DNA of 62,986 nucleotides from Minwuia sp. GTDB lineage: Bacteria > Pseudomonadota > Alphaproteobacteria > Minwuiales > Minwuiaceae. Position 1 is the first letter of the stretch; each line of letters opens with the position of its first letter. The notes under the pieces are model-generated. The model saw nothing but the letters and a program-made list of their open reading frames with translations, did not search any database and was not told where the DNA came from. Positions 1-7,554 of the stretch are shown here, in pieces. Position numbers and translations under genes: made by a program. The stretch covers positions 1-62,986 of the forward strand of contig JARGPL010000025.1 in NCBI GenBank assembly GCA_029210175.1, written 5' to 3'.

Positions 1-55
1 AGCAGATCGACCGCTTCTCCTCATCCGTCCAAAGCCGCTTCGTCCGACGCGCCAT
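1..55 (-). CDS. IS66-type accessory transposase TnpA, N-terminus only (cut by window edge)
   Basis: Only the first 18 or so codons are visible. They read MARRTKRLWTDEEKRSI, which matches from memory the start of IS66-family TnpA helix-turn-helix proteins in alphaproteobacteria. An in-frame ATG at 67 is also possible, but the one at 55 has a purine-rich GGGGCAGAGA just upstream. The rest lies left of the window, so nothing can be said about the other IS66 genes (tnpB, tnpC) or whether the element is intact. Confidence 0.5.
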   Translation of the reverse strand, partial: MARRTKRLWTDEEKRSIC

Positions 56-65
56 TCTCTGCCCC

Positions 66-95
66 ATAGTGTCCGCTATCCAAAGTGGACACTAT
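66..95. promoter_or_regulatory. 9-bp inverted repeat in front of the TnpA-like gene
   Basis: ATAGTGTCC (66-74) and GGACACTAT (87-95) form a perfect 9-bp inverted repeat with a 12-nt spacer. It overlaps the first possible start of the leftward TnpA-like gene. It could be an operator for that gene or lie near the end of the insertion sequence; the sequence alone does not decide. Confidence 0.35.
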
Positions 96-547
96 CAATC
101 ACACACCATGAGAGGCAGTGCGGCCAGACCGGACGCTTACGAAGGGTCGGCCGGCGAGTTCGGTGCAGGCCACTGATCGACAGAAAGCCGAGTGAGACAG
201 GTGCAGGACGTCCACGAGACCTGATCTGGCAAGGTCGTTGAACTTCATGACAGCTGAACCACCGCGACGAGTCGAGGCTGAACCCTGCTTCATTGGCTCG
301 GGTGTGCATCAGTGTCATGCAACGGGAAGTGTCTTGTTACATCGTGTCCGGATTTCGCACACGTCTCGGCAATGTGACAACCGCACATGGTCTCCTCACC
401 AGGTTCCAGGATGGCGCAGCAGCTGAGCAGGTCATGTCCAGCCAACCCTGGCATTGCACCGCTGTCACTTTCGTGTCGGCAATTCGAGGTCTTGCGACCA
501 TCCAATCAGGCGAGCGGCAGAGATGCCGTGACGTCATCAATCCCCCC
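96..547. other. Non-coding gap, no gene recognised
   Basis: About 450 bases between the IS66-type gene and the nuclease gene. The short open frames here show no family motif and no convincing ribosome binding site. No repeat or RNA gene was seen. Confidence 0.4.
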
Positions 548-1525
548 TCATACCTGGTCCGGGCACAGCCCGTACTTGGCCTCCAGTGCGGCAAGGAGCG
601 GCTTCATCGAAGCGTCAGTCGCCAGCGCCCCGAGGATGTGCTGCCAGGTCACGCGCCGCAGCAGGCCCGGCACCCGGCAAGCGTCGAGCGCCATACGCCA
701 TTGCCTGCCCGCAAGACCGTTGTCGGCGAATGCCGGATTACGGGCGTCATAGACGATCAGGACATGGCCGCGGGTGGGGTCGATTGCCCCTTCACCTCCG
801 ACCGTGGCAGCAAGGGCGTTGCGCCCGATCTGATAGGTTTCGCCGAACGGGCAGGGCGTATGATCGACACCTGCGGGCCAGTCGAAGAGCGTCGGCAGAT
901 ACTCCCAATAGAGAATGTCGATCTCGGAAAGGCTGCAGCGCGCCATTCGATCCCGCTGGACGCTGTAGGAGCCGTCGCACAACTGATCGGGGTAGCCGAT
1001 GTCGCCCGGGCGCAACCGGGGTCTGGAACAGCGGCCGAACTCGTTCTCCGTGAACTTGCACTCGACGGCGACGCGAGCTCCCTTGGGTCCTTGCAGCCAG
1101 ACATCAACGCTGGTTGGTCGGCGTTCATTCAGGACTGTGACCTCATGCTCCAGGCGTCCCGTCCAGCCTCCGGCATCAGTGAAGAACGCTGGACGGCCAC
1201 ATTCGGCCTCCAGGTCCGCCAGGAGGTCCAGACGGTCACGTATGAACGGCAGACCGAAGACGCTCTGGGCGAGCGCCTGAGAGCTCTTCAGACTGCCATA
1301 GTGCCGATGCCGCTCTCTTGTCGGCATCAGCGCCCTGATTGCCTCCGTCTCGGCCTCGTCGGAGACGATGACATTCAGCGCCTCCCGGCCCTTCGCCAGC
1401 ACCGGCGGCCGGCCCTCTCGCCGTCCTCCGTCGAGGTGACCGGCCAGATGCGCGTCGGCATAGGCCCATAGGCATTCCAGAAGTGCCCGCTCATAGGCCG
1501 CCCTGGTTGGCATCGATCTGGGCAT
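548..1525 (-). CDS. PGN_0703-type putative restriction endonuclease
   Basis: The 325-residue protein has a PD-(D/E)XK-type nuclease signature: SVDVWLQG followed by VAVECKFTENEFGRCSRP, with the acidic residue and E-x-K placed as in restriction-like folds. The upstream block HYGSLKSSQALAQSVFG is also typical of the PGN_0703 family of putative restriction endonucleases. The start at 1525 has a strong site, AGGAG, six bases upstream. No methyltransferase gene sits beside it, so either the partner is elsewhere or the protein does not need one. It lies inside the tRNA-Val element next to IS debris, where defence genes often sit. The family assignment is from memory of its motifs; a DNA-cutting role is inferred. 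Confidence 0.65.
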   Translation of the reverse strand: MPRSMPTRAAYERALLECLWAYADAHLAGHLDGGRREGRPPVLAKGREALNVIVSDEAETEAIRALMPTRERHRHYGSLKSSQALAQSVFGLPFIRDRLDLLADLEAECGRPAFFTDAGGWTGRLEHEVTVLNERRPTSVDVWLQGPKGARVAVECKFTENEFGRCSRPRLRPGDIGYPDQLCDGSYSVQRDRMARCSLSEIDILYWEYLPTLFDWPAGVDHTPCPFGETYQIGRNALAATVGGEGAIDPTRGHVLIVYDARNPAFADNGLAGRQWRMALDACRVPGLLRRVTWQHILGALATDASMKPLLAALEAKYGLCPDQV

Positions 1526-1550
1526 GTTGCTCTCCTAGAGCAGATTCGGT

Positions 1551-1877
1551 TTACTCGGGTTCATATCCTGCGGCCTGGAAGTAGTTTCTGCACTCGTCGG
1601 GTGAGAAGGCCTTGATGCAGTTGGCGATGGTGTCCCAAAGCTCGTCGATGGTTCGTGCTGCAGCTTTCCTCAGCAGGGCCTTGAGCTTTGAGAAGGCCAT
1701 CTCGATGGGGTTGAAGTCGGGGCTGTAGGGCGGCAGGAACAGCAGCCTTGCACCGGCTCCCTCGATGGCCTCGCGGATACCGCTGACCTTGTGAGATGGA
1801 AGGTTGTCCATCACCACCACATCCCCGGGCCTGAGTTCGGGTGCCAGCACCTGTTCGGCATATGCCCTGAAGATGCC
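1551..1877 (-). pseudogene. IS630-family transposase remnant (C-terminal DDE part)
   Basis: The reading frame gives the C-terminal catalytic part of an IS630-type DDE transposase: a block around [20 protein letters not shown], then [20 protein letters not shown], which holds the second Asp and final Glu. Upstream, similarity fades at GIFRAYAEQ and the frame meets a stop near 1893, so the N-terminal HTH and first catalytic Asp are missing. The fragment cannot be active. It lies 25 bases upstream of the nuclease gene and may be a scar of the insertion that brought it or of later decay. Confidence 0.8.
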
Positions 1878-1988
1878 AACCCAACAACCGCCTCACCCCC
1901 TTTGGTAGCTTAGAAGTGTTCCCGCCTTGGGAACCAGAAACAACAGCAAATTCCGGTATCGGCTCCCGAAGCAGGAACCATGCGCCTG

Positions 1989-2450
1989 CTATGGCTGCTC
2001 ACCCTGGCTTTGATTGTTCCGGACCCGGGCACCATTCGCTCCCGGGCCAGGAACCGCGTTCTGATTTCGGCCCCAGTTCCTGTAACTGCCGTCTGGCGGA
2101 TTGCCGCCGCACCGTTCCGTCGTGATTTCCCATTCGGTCGCACGCCCTGCACCCGAGGCGACCTTCCAGTCGAAGCTGCCTTTCTGCCTGGCAATCAGAA
2201 AACCTTTCTTCTGCAATTCAATGAATGCCTTCTGAAGCTTGTCATTGCCGATCCGCAGGGCGTCACGGGCTTCGCGATGAGACAGGGGTATCGCACCATT
2301 GTTGATGCCGTTGTGACGTTCCCAGACCAGCAGCAACAAGGCTCTCGCTTCGCAGGACAGAGACTTCCAGGCCGCGCTTCCGGTGACGCCGCGATGCAAC
2401 CGAATGAAAGGCTCTGACTTGCTGCGTCCGTTCCGGTTAACCTTACTCAT
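1989..2450 (-). CDS. Helix-turn-helix, replication-initiator-like protein of mobile elements
   Basis: The protein of about 153 residues begins MSKVNRNGRSKSEPFIRLH. It contains a winged-helix-like region (ALLLLVWERHNGINNG, then REARDALRIGNDKLQKAFIEL and KKGFLIARQKG) that resembles small proteins common in integrated elements of Rhodospirillales. The start at 2450 was chosen over the upstream Met at 2516 because GGGAGGG lies nine bases before it and the first 22 residues of the longer frame look random. The C-terminal tail is low-complexity; a neighbouring frame (to 1910) holds VPxSGT-like repeats seen in relatives, so a late frameshift is possible. The function is unproven; DNA binding is inferred from the fold. 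Confidence 0.55.
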   Translation of the reverse strand: MSKVNRNGRSKSEPFIRLHRGVTGSAAWKSLSCEARALLLLVWERHNGINNGAIPLSHREARDALRIGNDKLQKAFIELQKKGFLIARQKGSFDWKVASGAGRATEWEITTERCGGNPPDGSYRNWGRNQNAVPGPGANGARVRNNQSQGEQP

Positions 2451-2537
2451 CAACAGCCCTCCCGCGCACAATACTCGGCACGGATGGACGGGGACCCCGC
2501 ATAGGGGCCTCCGCATTCTCTATGGCGAATACCGCCA

Positions 2538-2834
2538 TCACGCGGCCTCGCTCCCGGCTGACAAGACGAGCACATTTGCCCGAAGCACGTAGCGTGCGTG
2601 AGTGCCCCGGCACGGCCCCTTGGGCGCTTCGTGGACTGTCTCGGCGGCGCCAGCCCCGCGCTGGTGCCTCAGCCGGTCAACGTAGTTACTCCAGCGCGGC
2701 CCGGGACGCGTGACAGGCGCAAAGCCTGCGGCCCCAGCATCGACCAGTTCATTTGGTGCCCAGGCATCGCACCCTCTCAACTCAAGAAGGCTGATTTCAC
2801 TCGCGCCGTTCTCGACGAGGAATAGTACCTTCAT
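2538..2834 (-). CDS. Hypothetical protein in the element operon
   Basis: Not recognised. The 98-residue frame starts MKVLFLVENGASEISLLELRG. Its start codon overlaps the stop of the gene upstream as ATGA, and a GGGGGG-rich stretch lies seven to thirteen bases before it, which supports translation. The C-terminal half is rich in Arg, Ala and Gly and could be out of frame relative to an ancestral gene. No domain, signal peptide or membrane segment is visible. Confidence 0.45.
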   Translation of the reverse strand: MKVLFLVENGASEISLLELRGCDAWAPNELVDAGAAGFAPVTRPGPRWSNYVDRLRHQRGAGAAETVHEAPKGPCRGTHARYVLRANVLVLSAGSEAA

Positions 2835-3031
2835 GATCGCACCCCCCGGACAGCAAAGCCCATTTGCTCGGCGTAGAAGGCCGCTTGGGCGGGCGGAAGC
2901 CCGAACCGTCGTTGAAGGGTCGCCACCTGCCAGCCGGGCCTTGGTGGGACATGCGCGCGCGGCTGCTGAGAAATGATGAAGTCGAATGAAAGTTGGTGTA
3001 GTCTCACAATCGCTTGCTCCGGATTTTTCAA
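2831..3031 (-). CDS. Small conserved mobile-element protein
   Basis: This 66-residue protein contains HVPPRPGWQVATLQRRFGL followed by PAQAAFYAEQMGF. I recall similar small proteins from alphaproteobacterial integrated elements, where the region looks like a short helix-turn-helix. The farthest start is a TTG at 3031; a GTG a few codons later is an alternative, and neither has a clear ribosome site. The end overlaps the next gene by ATGA, suggesting coupled translation. The function is unknown. Confidence 0.5.
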   Translation of the reverse strand: MKNPEQAIVRLHQLSFDFIISQQPRAHVPPRPGWQVATLQRRFGLPPAQAAFYAEQMGFAVRGVRS

Positions 3032-3189
3032 CGGGTTTGGGGATAGGTGTCGCCCCGGTCGCGGTGGCAGCCGCGCCGGGGCAGTTTCCTGCTTTCCATC
3101 ATGCGCTGGGGACGCTGGTGTCGGACTTGGACCGGCGCTTGCTTCAATTCAGCCTTTTCCCCTCGTGCTGATGCTTCGTTGCGCCGGTG

Positions 3190-3405
3190 CTAGCCTTGCC
3201 GGTCTGATTGCAACCACTTGTCTACTTCGGTGCGCCGATAGAGAACGCGGCCACGAATGCGGTGGAAGGCTGGTCCTTTTCCACTCTTGCTGGACCGGCG
3301 AAGCCAGCTTTCGGATCGGCCAACAAGGTCCGAGACCTCCTTCAGCGACATCATTCCAGGCAATTCGTGAAGGCTTCGGAACGGCAGGTGTATTTCGAAA
3401 CTCAT
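3190..3405 (-). CDS. AlpA/excisionase-like helix-turn-helix protein
   Basis: The 71-residue product carries a compact DNA-binding unit: SLKEVSDLVGRSESWLRR, a short loop, then AFHRIRGRVLYRRTEVDKWL. This is the pattern of AlpA and HTH_17 proteins, which act as excisionases or transcription activators in prophages and satellites. The start at 3405 follows GGAG by eight bases; longer in-frame starts add a Pro/Ala-rich stretch that is the shadow of the neighbouring fragment at 3452-3589. It is one of three HTH units of this type in the element. Confidence 0.7.
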   Translation of the reverse strand: MSFEIHLPFRSLHELPGMMSLKEVSDLVGRSESWLRRSSKSGKGPAFHRIRGRVLYRRTEVDKWLQSDRQG

Positions 3406-3451
3406 CGGGCTAACTCCATTCATGATCAGAATACGGGAACTCGGTCGAGGT

Positions 3452-3589
3452 TCAGTAAGCGCTGGTGCTGGTATGGCGGTGCCCATCGAGCCAGGCGCGG
3501 TACTCGGATCTGCGATAGTAGATCCTGCCGCCGACGCGAAAGAAGGGCGGGCCATCGCCGCGACACCGGGTCGAAGAAGAAAGCTACAT
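3452..3589 (-). pseudogene. AlpA-like HTH fragment, probable nonsense mutation at codon 2
   Basis: The frame reads LSSSTRCRGDGPPFFRVG then GRIYYRRSEYRAWLDGHRH, a typical C-terminal half of a small HTH_17 protein. Directly upstream is ATG followed by TAG (3589-3584). Changing the TAG to CAG would give an open frame of 45 codons. Either the gene was inactivated by one base change or it is a truncated remnant. The motif match is visible; the mutation is inferred. Confidence 0.5.
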
Positions 3590-3602
3590 GGTGTGATTTT
3601 CG

Positions 3603-3833
3603 TCAGCGGGTGCCGCATCTCCGACAAGCCGCTTCACGCTCTCGCCCAAGGTCGGCCAATGCCGCAATCACATCCCGTTGACTGCAACCTGCATGGCAAC
3701 GCACCAGGACCCGCCCATCGGACTCGCCGATGGACAAGCTGGGGTCATGGTCGTCGTGAGCGGGACAGAGTGCGACCCACCCTGTTCCGGTTCGATGCCC
3801 TTGAAGTGAGTGGGCGAGCTGAGCGGCGGTCAT
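3603..3833 (-). pseudogene. CHC2 zinc-finger primase, N-terminal stub
   Basis: The 76 residues match the start of the toprim primase proteins of phage satellites and integrated elements: LAHSLQGHRTGTGWVALCP, then AHDDHDPSLSI and VLVRCHAGCSQRDVIAAL. These hold the Cys-His-Cys-Cys zinc ligands. Family members usually continue for several hundred residues with toprim and helicase parts; here the frame ends right after the zinc finger. The start overlaps the stop of the upstream HTH gene by four bases. Loss of the catalytic part suggests an element that can no longer prime its own replication. Confidence 0.7.
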
Positions 3834-4129
3834 CTGACTGTTGTCTCATTCGACCCATCGGGGCTCGTTCTGGCACCAATTTCTTTAGTTCGCTGCTTCT
3901 GCTCCCAAACATCATGAGCCGTTGTGGTCGTGGCTGGTGGTGTCAGGAGTGTGGCTGCCCAGTCATCGAGATCGGTCGTGCTGTAGAGCGGTACGCGGCC
4001 GGCCCGGCGAAATTCCGGGCCGCCGCCGATGCATGCCAGCTTGGCAAGTGTTGCCGGTTTCCTGTCGATGCCGTGCGTCTCGTGGAGGTATTTTGAAGCC
4101 TCGGCGCGGCGGAGGGGGCGTGCGGTCAT
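3830..4129 (-). CDS. AlpA-like helix-turn-helix protein
   Basis: About 99 residues. It begins MTARPLRRAEASKYLHETHG, continues RKPATLAKLACIGGGPEFRRAG and ends the domain with VPLYSTTDLDDWA, the usual layout of small DNA-binding proteins next to integrases. The start at 4129 has AAGGA about eight bases upstream; the longer frame to 4294 adds residues without similarity. The stop overlaps the primase stub start (ATGA). It may regulate the element or act in excision; the role is inferred. Confidence 0.65.
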   Translation of the reverse strand: MTARPLRRAEASKYLHETHGIDRKPATLAKLACIGGGPEFRRAGRVPLYSTTDLDDWAATLLTPPATTTTAHDVWEQKQRTKEIGARTSPDGSNETTVR

Positions 4130-4238
4130 TTCCTGTTCCTTTCCGGATATCGACAGTACGTCTCGGAAATGGAAGTAGCAGGAGGCGCGGTTACACACAT
4201 AAACTGGAAAACTGGACGCCAGCGAGAACCTGTCCAGT

Positions 4239-4943
4239 TTAACTCGAAGTTGGACGTCGGCCGTGCGCGGTCCAGAATTGCGGAGCGTGATCACGTCGCA
4301 TTTCGCGGATCGCTCTGATCGGGATTTTTCTTTCGAAATACTGACGTGCCGCGATCACGTCATCATCGCGATTTGGGGGCACGAGCCTTGCGGTGTTCGC
4401 CGGTACGTAAACCTCGCGGTACCAGGTACGAAGCGTCGCCCGGGAATATTTGACGCTCTCGGTACTTCTGTGACCCCTCAGCGGCTCGCTGGGTTGCAGG
4501 AGCCTGTTTGGTTCGCCGGTCCTCAAGACCGCACTGAACTGGAACTCCCGCTCAAGGTCCGACAGGTTCAACTGGACGTCACTGTAACCTCGGTCTTCCA
4601 GGCCGAAGTTCCTTTCGATGTCCCAGTCGAGCCGAACCGCCACGTCGACGAACGGGTCCATGAAACAGCCATCCATCAGCAGATCGTGTGATAGGTTTTC
4701 CGCAGTGTTGCCGCCTGGCCATGGTACGCCACGCGCGCGCACGCGACCTTCTGCGATATGGATCAGCAGTGCCTTGCCGACTTCATCCAGGCCGTTCCTG
4801 ATTGGCGCTGGCACGGTTCCGCCATTGGCCCTTCGCCAGCGCTTAAGTGACGTCCTGCCCACAGTTCGACCGCAGCAAAGACCTGTAAGCGCTTCGGCGA
4901 CCTCTATGGTAATCGCAACACTGGCGATTGTTCGCTGTTTCAA
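4239..4943 (-). CDS. Hypothetical protein translationally coupled to the integrase
   Basis: A 234-residue protein of no recognised family. Its TTG start overlaps the integrase stop as TTGA, so it probably depends on integrase translation. The N-terminal part (VAEALTGLCCGRTVGRTSL then KRWRRANGG) looks like a short helix-turn-helix. The C-terminus has a basic helical stretch, AARQYFERKIPIRAIREM, ending in AHGRRP. These suggest DNA binding, perhaps in integration control. There is no signal peptide or membrane segment. Confidence 0.5.
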   Translation of the reverse strand: MKQRTIASVAITIEVAEALTGLCCGRTVGRTSLKRWRRANGGTVPAPIRNGLDEVGKALLIHIAEGRVRARGVPWPGGNTAENLSHDLLMDGCFMDPFVDVAVRLDWDIERNFGLEDRGYSDVQLNLSDLEREFQFSAVLRTGEPNRLLQPSEPLRGHRSTESVKYSRATLRTWYREVYVPANTARLVPPNRDDDVIAARQYFERKIPIRAIREMRRDHAPQFWTAHGRRPTSS

Positions 4944-6286
4944 TTTCGGCGCTCCGTGATGCGCATTTCCAATATTTCAGCCGATTCATCAGTGCCCGTC
5001 ATCAGGCTGGATACCCGTGCGGCAATAGTATTGGCTGCTGATACGAGTGCGTGATCGACGTGATGTGCATACCTGCTTGTCACCGAATGCAGCTTGTGAC
5101 CCAGAATGCCGCCGATGGTGAGCTCTGAATAGCCGAGCTCGAGTGCGACACTCGCGAAACTGTGGCGCAACGTGTGGAGGGAGACATCCGATAACTGGGC
5201 CCGTCGTGTGGCTTGTCCGAACAGCTTCACTCCGACGAGCGGGCTGTTCGCCTTGTTGCCGGGAAATACGAAACCGGGGTCCGGTTGTTTGATGTCCTGG
5301 CCTTGTTGGCGCTGCTCGGCGAAACCGTCCATGGCTTCTGCTATGCATACCAAGGCTGCCTTTCCAACAGGTCGCAACTGGCGACCTGTCTTCGTGTCCG
5401 CAAGCCTCAGTACCTGACGATGGGTGTCAACCTGATCCATTTGCAGCCGAAGGATCTCGTTGCGGCGACACCCTGTCAGGGCCAGTGCCTCGAATGCGGC
5501 TATCGCGACACGGTTGGCTCCCTCGCCCTTCATCGCGCCGAATGCCAGGCCCAGCCGTCTGTACTCGTCGGGTGTCAGAGCGCGATCGCGTCGGGTTGCA
5601 ACAGGTCGTTCGAATCTCGAGACTGGATTGTTCGGCCGCAGTTCATGGCGGATTGCATAGCTGAAGAGTGACCCCAGCAGGTCGACAGTGCGGGAGGCAG
5701 TTGTGGCGCCGCCGGTCACACGCGCCACGCCTCTCGGGCCGGTCCTTTCGGTCGTGGCAGTCTCGCCACGCCTGACCGCGTGGAAGAATGCATCTACGTC
5801 CCTCGTCATGATGTCCTGCACCAGCCGGTCACCCAACAGGGGCAGAATGTGCCGCTTGATCCGTCCGCGGTCGATCGCGAGCGTGGAGGCCTTCTTGGCC
5901 CGTCCCCTGTATGTGACCAATCCAGCATCTGCATCCTTCATGTACTGATCACAAAGCTCCCGAATGGTTCTCGCCTTGAGCCTGGCCTCGGCTAGGGCTC
6001 TTCGCCTGACACGTGCCGGATCCTCGTTGCCGACTACCCCGGCGAAGACCTTCCTTGCCTCGCGGACTGCTTCCTCAACAGTGATGCGCCCGAACTGACC
6101 GATTGAAAGCCGTGTCTTCCGCCCTGTTTCTGGGCTCAGGTACTGAACAAAGAACGTCGCGACACCGGTCGGCTTGATGCGCACGCCGAGTCCCCGCGGA
6201 CTGTCATGCCAGAGTCGGATCTCCCTGTTCTCGGTCATGGCCGTTCTCGATCCGGCCTCGATAGCTCGTTTCGACAATCCGGACAT
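4940..6286 (-). CDS. int: Tyrosine site-specific recombinase (integrase)
   Basis: About 448 residues. The N-terminus has the DUF4102-like arm-binding domain (LWHDSPRGLGVRIKPTGVAT), followed by a SAM-like core-binding region and the catalytic domain. The catalytic residues are all visible: Arg274 in ALTGCRRNEIL, Lys299 in DTKTGR, His371 and Arg374 in HTLRHSFAS, His397 in GHK and Tyr406 in VTSRYAHH. The start at 6286 follows GGAGAG; an in-frame ATG at 6301 lacks a ribosome site. The gene reads away from a tRNA-Val fragment about 200 bases to its right, the classic arrangement for an element inserted at a tRNA 3' end. Confidence 0.93.
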   Translation of the reverse strand: MSGLSKRAIEAGSRTAMTENREIRLWHDSPRGLGVRIKPTGVATFFVQYLSPETGRKTRLSIGQFGRITVEEAVREARKVFAGVVGNEDPARVRRRALAEARLKARTIRELCDQYMKDADAGLVTYRGRAKKASTLAIDRGRIKRHILPLLGDRLVQDIMTRDVDAFFHAVRRGETATTERTGPRGVARVTGGATTASRTVDLLGSLFSYAIRHELRPNNPVSRFERPVATRRDRALTPDEYRRLGLAFGAMKGEGANRVAIAAFEALALTGCRRNEILRLQMDQVDTHRQVLRLADTKTGRQLRPVGKAALVCIAEAMDGFAEQRQQGQDIKQPDPGFVFPGNKANSPLVGVKLFGQATRRAQLSDVSLHTLRHSFASVALELGYSELTIGGILGHKLHSVTSRYAHHVDHALVSAANTIAARVSSLMTGTDESAEILEMRITERRN

Positions 6287-6334
6287 TTGAGGCTCTCCCA
6301 TGCTGATGCGAACGCAATCGCTCCGTCATTGTCC

Positions 6335-6374
6335 GGGGCACCTCTGGGGCACCCCGGGGCACCCATAGGGCACC
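6335..6374. repeat. Helically phased GGGGCACC direct repeats upstream of the integrase
   Basis: GGGGCACC occurs at 6335-6342, 6346-6353 and 6356-6363, and GGGCACC at 6368-6374. The steps are 11, 10 and 11 bases, close to one DNA turn. A further GGGCACC lies at 6465-6471, beside the tRNA-derived core. The position between the int start and the attachment core fits integrase arm sites or an autoregulatory operator. Confidence 0.6.
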
Positions 6375-6487
6375 CTGTACGGCAATTTCCAGAAATTGAC
6401 TGCTACGCTCGTGGAAGAGCAAAATGTCGGAATAACAGTATATTAGCAAACACAATCAAGCCCAGGGCACCTTGATCAATCTTCTTA

Positions 6488-6540
6488 CCACTACGTTGAC
6501 ATCGTAGGGGTCGCTGGTTCAATCCCAGCCGCGCCCACCA
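6488..6540 (+). other. Attachment site: 3' fragment of tRNA-Val(GAC)
   Basis: The stretch holds an anticodon stem-loop (CTACG 6491-6495, loop TTGACAT with GAC anticodon, CGTAG 6503-6507), a T-arm (GCTGG, loop TTCAATC, CCAGC), the acceptor strand CGCGCCC and an encoded CCA. The bases before it do not form the matching 5' acceptor or D-arm, so this is only the 3' part of the tRNA. It marks the right attachment site of the element; the intact tRNA should lie at the left end, outside the window. Confidence 0.8.
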
Positions 6541-6782
6541 TTTTCTGTCTTGGTGATCGGTTAGCTGCGCTCACTCGCTCCGGCGGGGCGGCGAATGGTT
6601 GCCGGACTGCTGTCGCTGTCTGTTTGGGTGTTCAGACTTTCGTTCTCTCTCCTGGACCACCATTTCCTCCAGGAAATTGGGTCGATCCTGCGTCGTGGCT
6701 CATGGATTTGGTTGAACCGTGCGGTGGTCGGATATCCTGGCGTGGCGGGCTGGGGCACTTCTGGCCCCAGCCTCGACCAGCG
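6541..6782. other. Gap between attachment site and GST gene
   Basis: No gene, RNA or clear repeat was found in these 240 bases; short frames here lack family motifs. Confidence 0.4.
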
Positions 6783-7367
6783 CTAGAAGATCGGTGCGGT
6801 CTCGGCGATGTCCTTGTTTTCCATCATGGCGTCGTACCAGGCGGTGAGGCCGTCGCGGCCTTCGCGCCAGTTGTCGTCGGCGCCGCGCCAGTCGGCATAT
6901 CCCAGGGCCGAAACGGCGGCGATGGTGGCCAGGTTGAAGCTGGCCGACTGGCCCGACAGCCGGGCATCCAGCGCGTCATAGCAGCGGGTGATGCGATCTG
7001 TTTCGGTCTTCAGCACGGTGGGGGAGGGTGCGCCGTCCTCGGCCAGCCGTTCCTTGATGCGCTTGTAGGTCGCGTCCATCAGCACGGAGGCAATGCCTTC
7101 CAGCTCCAGCGATTTCGGCGCGTAGTCCATCAGGCTGTTCGGGCTCTGGGCGTCGATGTAGCGACCGATGATCAGGGTCTCGCACAGGCAGGTGCCATCA
7201 TCCAGCAGCAGCCCGGGGATCTTGGCGCTGGGGCCGGCACCGTCCAGCACCTTGCGGGTCGCCGGGTCCTTCGAGACATCCAGTTCCTCGATCTTCAGGC
7301 CGGAAAAGCGCGCGGCGAGGCGGGCGCGGCGGGCGTAAGGCGAATTCTGCGCGTGCAAGAGCTTCAT
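6783..7367 (-). CDS. Glutathione S-transferase family protein
   Basis: A 194-residue protein with an N-terminal thioredoxin-like domain: MKLLHAQNSPYARRARLAA, IPGLLLDDGTCLCETLIIGR, where Glu-Thr would bind the glutathione gamma-glutamyl group. A helical C-terminal domain follows, with CYDALDARLSG. The start at 7367 has GGGGAG about eight bases upstream; the upstream extension is not GST-like. The substrate cannot be told from sequence. It stands alone between the attachment site and the restriction gene. Confidence 0.85.
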   Translation of the reverse strand: MKLLHAQNSPYARRARLAARFSGLKIEELDVSKDPATRKVLDGAGPSAKIPGLLLDDGTCLCETLIIGRYIDAQSPNSLMDYAPKSLELEGIASVLMDATYKRIKERLAEDGAPSPTVLKTETDRITRCYDALDARLSGQSASFNLATIAAVSALGYADWRGADDNWREGRDGLTAWYDAMMENKDIAETAPIF

Positions 7368-7554
7368 GGTGGTCTCCCCCGATATCCAGTGCTGCGTCGC
7401 GCCCGACCAGGCGGCGGCGCTGTTGATGGTATTGCCGCGCGGCACGATAGATCGGGGCGGCGACAACGCCAGCAGAAAGTGAGTCCGGCTTGTGGCGGGC
7501 AGGCGCGGAATCCGGTTCATGGCTCACCGGCGGGTCCCGGAAGCGCGATCACGA

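Noticed and set aside
293-1471. Rightward 392-codon frame at the left end
   Set aside because: It is antisense to the nuclease gene, which has a strong ribosome site and a recognised motif.
6481-6540. A complete tRNA-Val gene
   Set aside because: Only the anticodon arm, T-arm and 3' acceptor strand are present; the preceding bases do not pair as the 5' acceptor or D-arm.
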